NCBI GenBank assembly: GCA_037954325.1
Contig: JBBMNZ010000034.1
Span: forward strand, 9,317,501-9,381,500
Source: Fistularia commersonii
Lineage: Eukaryota; Chordata; Actinopteri; Syngnathiformes; Fistulariidae
Length of the DNA stretch: 64,000 nucleotides
Direction: 5' to 3'
The position numbers and the translations under genes were made by a program. This document shows positions 57,386 to 64,000 of the stretch, one piece after another; positions within the stretch are counted from its first letter, which is position 1, and each line of letters starts with the position of its first letter. Under the pieces are notes generated by a model. That model was not told where the DNA came from. It saw nothing but the letters and a program-made list of their open reading frames with translations, and did no database searches.

Positions 57386-60319
57386 TATCGCACCTCCTGC
57401 ATGTCTCTGGACTTTGTGAGGACCTCCACAGAGACGGGCCTCCTGTTCGCGTGGAACCAGAGACCTTCTGGCTGCGATGCGAAGCCTCTCCTTCTCACAC
57501 CTCCTCCTCCAATATCCCAGCTTTACTTATATAACCAGAAACGTGCCCCCGCTAATTCTACCTGGAGCTTCTCCTCTGCCTGTCTCCTTATCCGCCGGTC
57601 TTATCAGGGTTTTTACTGCATTAGAAGATATCGGCTTTGCGCAAACGGTGGTCCCGGCTCCCCTCCTCGCCTCCTTAAGGAGCCGCCTCATGAATAAATG
57701 AATAGAGCCGGCAAATCATAACAAGATTGCTCATTTCATTTCACCATATTGTGCGTGAGTGTGTGACAGGGAGGGAGAAAAGCGAATCTCCAATTTAGCG
57801 ACTCCAATTACCTGAGATGAGCTTACTGCAACGATCTATTTGAAAATAAAAATACAGACTTCGGCAATTATTGAGGAAGAGGAGGAGAAATCCCAAATCT
57901 GAGCTTTCAATGGATCAAATTTTGATCGCAAACAAGAAAGTTCTGCCCGTCTCTTATAATTAAGAGGCCGATTTAAGCTGCCTAATATGGATCTGCTGTC
58001 TGTGGAGGTTCTCCAGGTCCTGGACGCCTTTCCAGATATAATATGGGTAGAAGGTTGCTGAGGTTGGAGCTGCCAGGCTGGAAGTCTAGAGGACGACCAG
58101 AGAGGAGAAGAAAGGGTTTAAATGGAGGAAGATGATTGGTTGTGATGAACCCCCCGGGCTATTTGCCAATACAGCAATTGATCATTTAAAAAAGATAATC
58201 GATAAAATAAAGGAAGAAGTACCGTACTTCCATTGACCAGCCGATCGGTAAACGGTCTGCGATCCAAATAGACGCGTTCATTGATATTATAATGCGACGC
58301 TCCTTATGGGCGGCAAAATACGGTACGTATGTCAAGATGTGGAGTTCAGACTGAAAGAAGGGCGTTAAATCACATCTGCGGCTTCAGGGAATTACAGAAA
58401 TACAATCCTTAGGAGTTGATACAAACCAAGAACCGTGCATTGAGCGTCCACTGACCCGCTGGAGGGTAAACGGTCTCCGATCGAACGGCGTTTTCATCAT
58501 CTTGCCATTTGAAATCTCTCGGTTCACCCGTTCACACACACGGAGCTGCAACGCAAGGCGCTCGCCAGACCGGGACTCGGCAAAATTCAACCGCTCGAAA
58601 AGCCATTTGGTACCGTTAGAAAGACAGAAAAGAAAACATCGGGAGCCACACAACACTTTAAAATGACATTTTAAAGGAGGTAACATGGCATTTAACCTTT
58701 TTTTTTTTTTTTTTGCCTTTATTCTAAACAAAATAAACAAATAAATAAAATAAACAAAATATATTTTGTTTTTTTAATCAATGAACAATGACATTTCTGC
58801 ATCCAACAAAATATTTTGAACTACGACAAAAAGGCATTTCGTTGAAAGTTACTTTTAAGCGAAATATGTCTATTTGAGTCCTTCTTTTATTTATGAAAAA
58901 AAAAAACCTTAAATTAACTTTATCAAAACAAAAACTGTCCTCTCTCTGCCTGCTGTCATCCTTTAACTGGCATGTGCAGTCATTTATTAAGCGACAAAAA
59001 TATTTGAACTCATTTTATTTAGCCTAAATTCCGGACTATAGAGTGCACCTTTACACTGTATAGGTCGCACCTACTAATATTTAAAAGAAAAAGAAATTGT
59101 ATATAAATGAGCCGCACTTGTGTACAAGCTGCAGGGGCCCTTAAAACATATTAACGCAGAAAAGATTTTTTTAAACATTTTAAATTAAATATATAACGGT
59201 AATGTCCACAACTACCGGTGCATAACGCAAATGCTTTTTTTCAGAACGGATACCCATCGCTCTCAACTCGAAAGTTCGAATGCATTTCTGGGTGTGTGTG
59301 CAAAAAGCACAAAATGGCGGATGTGAAAAATGATGGTAAATGCGAGCGGTATCGCCCAAATGTCATTTATCCTCTGCGACGGTGTTAGCGGAAGCAAGCT
59401 ACCGTAATTACCCTTGAAAAATCCATAAATCAACACTCTTAAAGAGTGTGAAAAAAGGATCGGCTCGTATGCCGGAGTTTACGGTAATCACCGAATGTAT
59501 CCCGATGTTCCCATTGCGCGGAAATGCGATGACCGACGGTTCTTTGTACACAAACACGGTGGATCGGACCGCGCCGTTCGTCTTAATCGACCAAGTCATA
59601 AGTCAATGAACGGGGAGCGTCTCCAACGCTGTCAGCCGGAAGGTCAGAGACGTCGGAGGCGTATCGGCCTCTTCTTTCTCTTCCTTTTTCGGCGGCGTCG
59701 GTTCCTGGATGTGTCATGTTGGGAATTCTGGCAAAAGAACGCGAGCGGCCGTCAATCCACGGGCTCCTTTTTTCTTTCAAGTCGGACCGTTCGCGATACG
59801 AGTCCGAAGCTCTGCCCGACAATGAACGACAACGCTCCGTAACACTAATGATTCACCCCGGGAACTATTATATCACCTCTGTGGCAGAGTTGGATTTCAC
59901 CGTTGGGATCACGGCCGGATGGAAGTTCACTTAACTATGGATTCACAATTACGGCGACTGTAGCAATATCTCTATAGTGGCCATTATAATGATCACAACG
60001 GCTATTAGGATTAAAATCGCCAAAGCACTTGGTTGACACAATGTAAAAACCCTTATCTTGCAGCATTTTAATTGCTCCCGCCATCATGTCCCGACAGGAC
60101 TTGCGTGACTGGAAATGAGAGCTTTAATAAGACAGAATGTTGCTCAAACCCAAAGTGGCATGTCCTATTAGCACGACCAGAAGACAGTGGCGTGTCACCG
60201 ACGGAGCCGGCTGAACTTTCACTCAGTAATTTGGCCGGCGAACGGGGGGCCGAACCCCGAGGACTGCGGTGAACTCCGGGGTTTCACCGCTACGTATGCG
60301 TCGCTCTGTCGTTGAAGAT
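57386..60319. other. Intergenic DNA, candidate conserved element and repeat pieces
   Basis: 57700-58000 is unique AT-rich text with TAATTA/CAATTA words and no repeat features (see findings). A LINE 3' fragment lies at about 58040-58140 ('ttggagctgccaggctggaag'). pogo-like fragments lie at about 58285-58325 and 59030-59150. No host gene is seen. Confidence 0.45.
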
Positions 60320-60665
60320 AAACTTCATTGATTCCCATGGGGGGGAAATTCTTTCCTCACAGCAGGGTAGCAGTTATAGTATCAATAAATATGAATATAC
60401 ATATGAATAGATAGCTAAAGACATCCACAAATCAATGGAGAGCAGAGAGAACAACAACAACAGCAGCATCAGGGATAAGAATGGACAAAAAAACAGCGAG
60501 GGTGAAAATAGACAACCAAAACAGGGACGGGAACATAAACAGAGTGAAACTAGCGATGACAAAAATTTAACAAAAAAATCCAGTCTGATGTTTGTGGACA
60601 GGAAGGAGCGTTGCAGTTGTATCGACGAGAGGGTTCCTGGCTCAGGATAAGCTGAATGTTGCATG
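60320..60665 (+). repeat. Rex1-like LINE tail
   Basis: 'cttcattgattcccatggggg', 'cacagcagggtagcagttatagtatcaataaatatgaa' and 'ggagcgttgcagttgta...gagagggttcctggctcagg'. Same family as 5400-5650; family name tentative. Confidence 0.55.
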
Positions 60666-62775
60666 AATGAATATTTAATTTACATATTGAGTAAAAGCGA
60701 AATCTGTCAACGCCTTCCTTGCAAACACTACGTAATTGCGGATTATTGAGCGCACCTGAATATAAGCAGCACCTGCTAAAAGTAACGAAATAAATCTATG
60801 TGTACATAAATAGGCCGCACTTGTCGAGAAGCCGTTGTAACATGAGATATTTATTTTTTTAACTTTTACCTCCTAAGGCTTAGTGGACATCCATACGTGG
60901 ACGGCACTTTCTAGCTCTAGTGTCCACAAGCGTGTGCACTGTGGAATTGTGGGTGTTATGGACACATATGTAGGCAAAACAATGTTTTATATTTTGTTTC
61001 AATAGTTTTAACTGTCCAGAAGGGGCAAAAATTGAATTTTAACATGTTGTTTTTACTCTATGATATTCAAAAATGTGTGTATGTGTTATTAATACATGCA
61101 AAAGCAGTCAGGGAAAAAACTGTGTTCAATTTGGAAATAAAGAGTTTTTCATTCTGTTACAAAAAGGTGACTTAATTGTGTTTTATGGAAGTTCGGAACA
61201 AGAGTCCACATATGCGGACATCATTTTTCTCTAAAAGTACATCATATCAAAAGATGATGCTTAGTTTTTCTTCTAATTAGGTTCCAATAAGCCCAAATAG
61301 CAAAAAAGAAATAAAAAATGCATGTAAAAAAACAGCCTTAGGAGGTTAAACACTTACATGTACAAATACGTACTGCAAATGCTTTTTTCTGCACAGTGTG
61401 TGTGACGGTGTCAGAATTTCATCGGCCTGATAGGACGAGACTAAACGTTTTTCTTGGTGTGAAGCTCTTTCGCCCAGAAAAAAAATCATAAATTAGTCGT
61501 TGTTTAAACCGCGGCGTTCAAAGCGTGTGAAAAAAGTTGCGGCTTATAGTGCGGAAATAACGATAGACATGCAAAAGCATTACAAGAACTGGCAATTATT
61601 CCTCTGTACTTCCAGCCCAGTGCTTAAAGAGCCTAATCCCTGGGGGAAACGCTGAGATTATCTCCACATTCTGTTGATAACGAATGTTCAAACCCATAAT
61701 CCCGACCTGATTTATACTTGGACGCGTGGCGATGAGAAGCTCCGCTATCAAATGACACAAAGTGAGAGGTTCAGCCTCGTCAGGCTTTTGCGCGGGTTAA
61801 GTCATCGATACAAGTTGAAACTGGCCGTTCGTTTCGACGCAGCACCTAATCGTTGCTTCGGCCGACCGCCATCCATTTGCGGTGACGGTAAACGTTCTTT
61901 ATATTGGTTTTATTCTAGATGGATCGCTTCAGGTCTTTCACGATCTCGCTCATTAAATTACCTCCGATCCATAAGGCGTCCTTCCGTCCGAGGGGGCGAA
62001 AGGTCACGTGGAACCGTTATTCTTATTCGAAGCTAATGTTGGTTTTCTTTATCTCGATATCTCAAAACATTGACTTGTGCGTAGATTTCAACCTGGCTCC
62101 GCTGAAAGGGAGCCATTTGGTTCACGGAGATTTCGCCCGCCGTCAAAAGATTCCTCTCAGAGACCCCAGATCTTATTAAAGGAGCCACATCTGCGGCTGA
62201 CACGAGTGGTACAACTCGTAGCATGACTAATGCCGCATCGTGACATTTTGCATCCCTTTACATTGTGACACCCTTGAGAGCACCCTGGGGTATAAATCGT
62301 GTTAAAAAAAATTGCAATCATCTTTCAGCGGAGGACACTCGGAGCCTATTATTTCTAAAAAATAGATGCCTGACAACAAAGCTGCAAGCATCCGCAGGAC
62401 AGGAAATTCCCCGCTAAGGAACGGCTTAGTCTATTCAGCTCTCAATTAAAAGCTAAAAGAACGAGACTTTACCTGGAAAGTGGAAAGGAAATAAATGATC
62501 TTTTAACCCTTGTGTTGTCTTACGGGTCAAAAGTGACCCACTACCATGTTTAGCTGTAGAAAAAAACACCTTAACCTATTTTTTTTCCAACTTGAAATTT
62601 TATGATTTTTCCTAAAGAGAGCCCATAATTAGAAAAAGTGATACTTCTTTTTTGTTTATGTTTCCATGTGGGCTGGACACCACCAGGGTACAAAGATTGC
62701 CTTATGGGTCATTTTTGACCCGTAGGACAAGGGGAGTAAACACAATGTTAAGATCGCACGAGGGTTAAGCCACGA
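60666..62775. other. Intergenic DNA with pogo-like fragments
   Basis: pogo-like pieces at about 60735-60835 and 61530-61570. A stretch at 62515-62765 has 'tgttgtcttacgggtcaaaagtgaccca' near its left end and 'gggtcatttttgacccgtaggacaa' near its right end, which looks like an inverted-repeat element of about 230 bases. Unique AT-rich segments at 61570-61690 and 62200-62480 show no gene. Confidence 0.45.
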
Positions 62776-63400
62776 GTCAAACTCGAGGCCCGCGGGCCAA
62801 ATACGGCCCGCCACGTCATTTTCTGTGGCCCAAGAGAACGTCTTAATAATAATAGTAATAATAATACATACGATTTGTATAGCGCTTTTCAAGGTACACA
62901 AAGACGCTTTACAAGTTGACGACAGAAAACATAGAACATAAACATAGTTAATGGGAAGAGCTGTAGGTGTCTTAAAAGGTCTGATTGTCTTTAGATAAAT
63001 AAGCCAAACACGTGCATTGACCACAAACTGCATTTCCCACTATTCATGCATCCCGCCATTAGAGCGCAGTGTATCCACATGAATGTGGAATCGAGAAATA
63101 CAAATGATCCCTAAATGTCCAGGAGGAGAAAATTTGATGCAGATGGAAGGGTGTTTAGAGAAAGATGTGAAGGCCGATACATGTTTGTGCTTCAAGGAGA
63201 AGAAAACTCTGTTTTTTTGTGTTCTGAGGCGGCGTCGGTTGTCGAAGAGTACAATCTGTGTTTGCATTTACACAGCAAACACGGAGCTAAGCATGCTAGC
63301 CTTCCAGAAAAACAACAAATTGTCCAAGATTTAAAAGTAGCAATGTATTTAGTTTACAGGTTTGTGTATTTACACAGATAGTTCTGCAAAGCTGTCCACA
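62776..63400 (+). mobile_element. hAT-like element with transposase N-terminal remnant
   Basis: The left end 'gagtcaaactcgaggcccgcgggccaaatacggcccgcc' is hAT-like. It is interrupted at about 62840-62960 by an L2-like LINE piece ('atttgtatagcgcttttcaagg..acaaagacgctttac'). The part at 62990-63090 is the reverse complement of the inside of the element at 38908. From about 63115 a frame encodes RRRKFDADGRVF and later VVEEYNLCLHLHSKHG, a decayed ZBED/hAT transposase N-terminus in which the zinc-ligand cysteine pair is degraded. Confidence 0.65.
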
Positions 63401-64000
63401 GCCATTTGTTTTTGTAAAATTCCACATCTGACACACATGTTCTTAGCAGCTCACAATAGTTTTTGAACAAAGTTAATGTCATAACTGGTCTGGGATGATA
63501 TTTTCAATATTCACTTGGATAGTTTGATCATTGATTGATGGAGTAATGTGGGTTTCTTAACCTGACAATAGAGAAGGAACTAGTAAACATCTATTTTTTT
63601 ACATCCATGCAAATGCAACGTAACATTTTGGATTTCAATGTTTCCATGAGTCATAAATCAGAGTTATTTAACATCAAGGAGAAGTTACATTTATTTTACA
63701 TTACATTTAGTTACATTTGTACTGTTACTGTTACATTTGGGCTGCCATTATGCTGACGTGGCCCTCGGTGACATTTTCATTTCCACAGTTTTTGTTAATT
63801 TTAAGCTCAATAAACTTCTAAAACATTCAGTAGAATATAAGAGCTTGTAAATCTGATCCCGTCCACTTAATTCAACAATTATACCTGTAGTCAACAGAAG
63901 TATATTCGCAGTGTCGGCGTCTGAAACGTCTTCGATACGGCGGTGTACCCCAAGGTGCCTTTCCAGGACCGTCCATATTCTCTATTTCTATCACTGATGC
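63401..64000. other. Intergenic DNA to the window end
   Basis: A short 'acattacatttagttacattt' run (63688-63740), a tail 'aataaacttctaaaacattcag' (about 63808) resembling 12660-12690, and no gene. Confidence 0.45.

Overview
The window is vertebrate nuclear DNA, almost certainly from a teleost fish. The genes have many GT-AG introns. The proteins match known vertebrate families exon by exon. The intergenic DNA is full of fish-type transposon debris: hAT, pogo/Tigger-like and other inverted-repeat DNA elements, Rex/L2-like LINE tails, a non-LTR reverse transcriptase family, tRNA-like SINE pieces and many CA/TG microsatellites. The species cannot be named from the sequence alone.

Layout. (1) 1.4-9.1 kb, + strand: WDR46 (14 coding exons), a nucleolar small-subunit processome protein. 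(2) 10.6-11.8 kb, - strand: a single-exon GT31 glycosyltransferase, best matched to B3GALT4, convergent with WDR46. WDR46 and B3GALT4 are also convergent neighbours in the human MHC-linked region (6p21.3). (3) 15.4-24.4 kb, + strand: NR2C2/TR4 orphan nuclear receptor, with a non-coding first exon and 14 coding exons. (4) 24.6-26.5 kb, + strand: MRPS25, a mitochondrial small-subunit ribosomal protein (4 exons). (5) 28.3-32.7 kb, - strand: RBSN (rabenosyn-5), a FYVE-domain endosomal Rab effector (11 coding exons plus a probable non-coding first exon). NR2C2, MRPS25 and RBSN are neighbours in human 3p25. (6) 34.4-36.4 kb, - strand: TRH, prepro-thyrotropin-releasing hormone, with eight progenitor copies, one lacking its C-terminal processing site. 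(7) 36.4-64.0 kb: about 28 kb with no supported host gene. It is dominated by nested and decayed transposons, interrupted by unique, partly AT-rich stretches that could hold conserved regulatory elements.

The host genes do not form a pathway. They are independent housekeeping (WDR46, MRPS25, RBSN), glycolipid (B3GALT4), transcription (NR2C2) and neuroendocrine (TRH) genes in two conserved synteny blocks. Three of the promoters (WDR46, NR2C2, MRPS25) carry a perfect cAMP-response element. GCTAGC/GCTAAC-rich motifs recur just downstream of several start sites.

I found no convincing unknown biological system. The most informative non-gene signals are a pogo-like transposase remnant hidden by frameshifts, a hAT element with an intact 8-bp target-site duplication, a hAT nested in a LINE, a composite repeat with the same junction at three loci, and tandem CTCF-like motifs. 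All exon boundaries were placed by hand from reading frame, splice signals and recalled family sequence. They may be off by a base in places, the WDR46 exon 2 start in particular.
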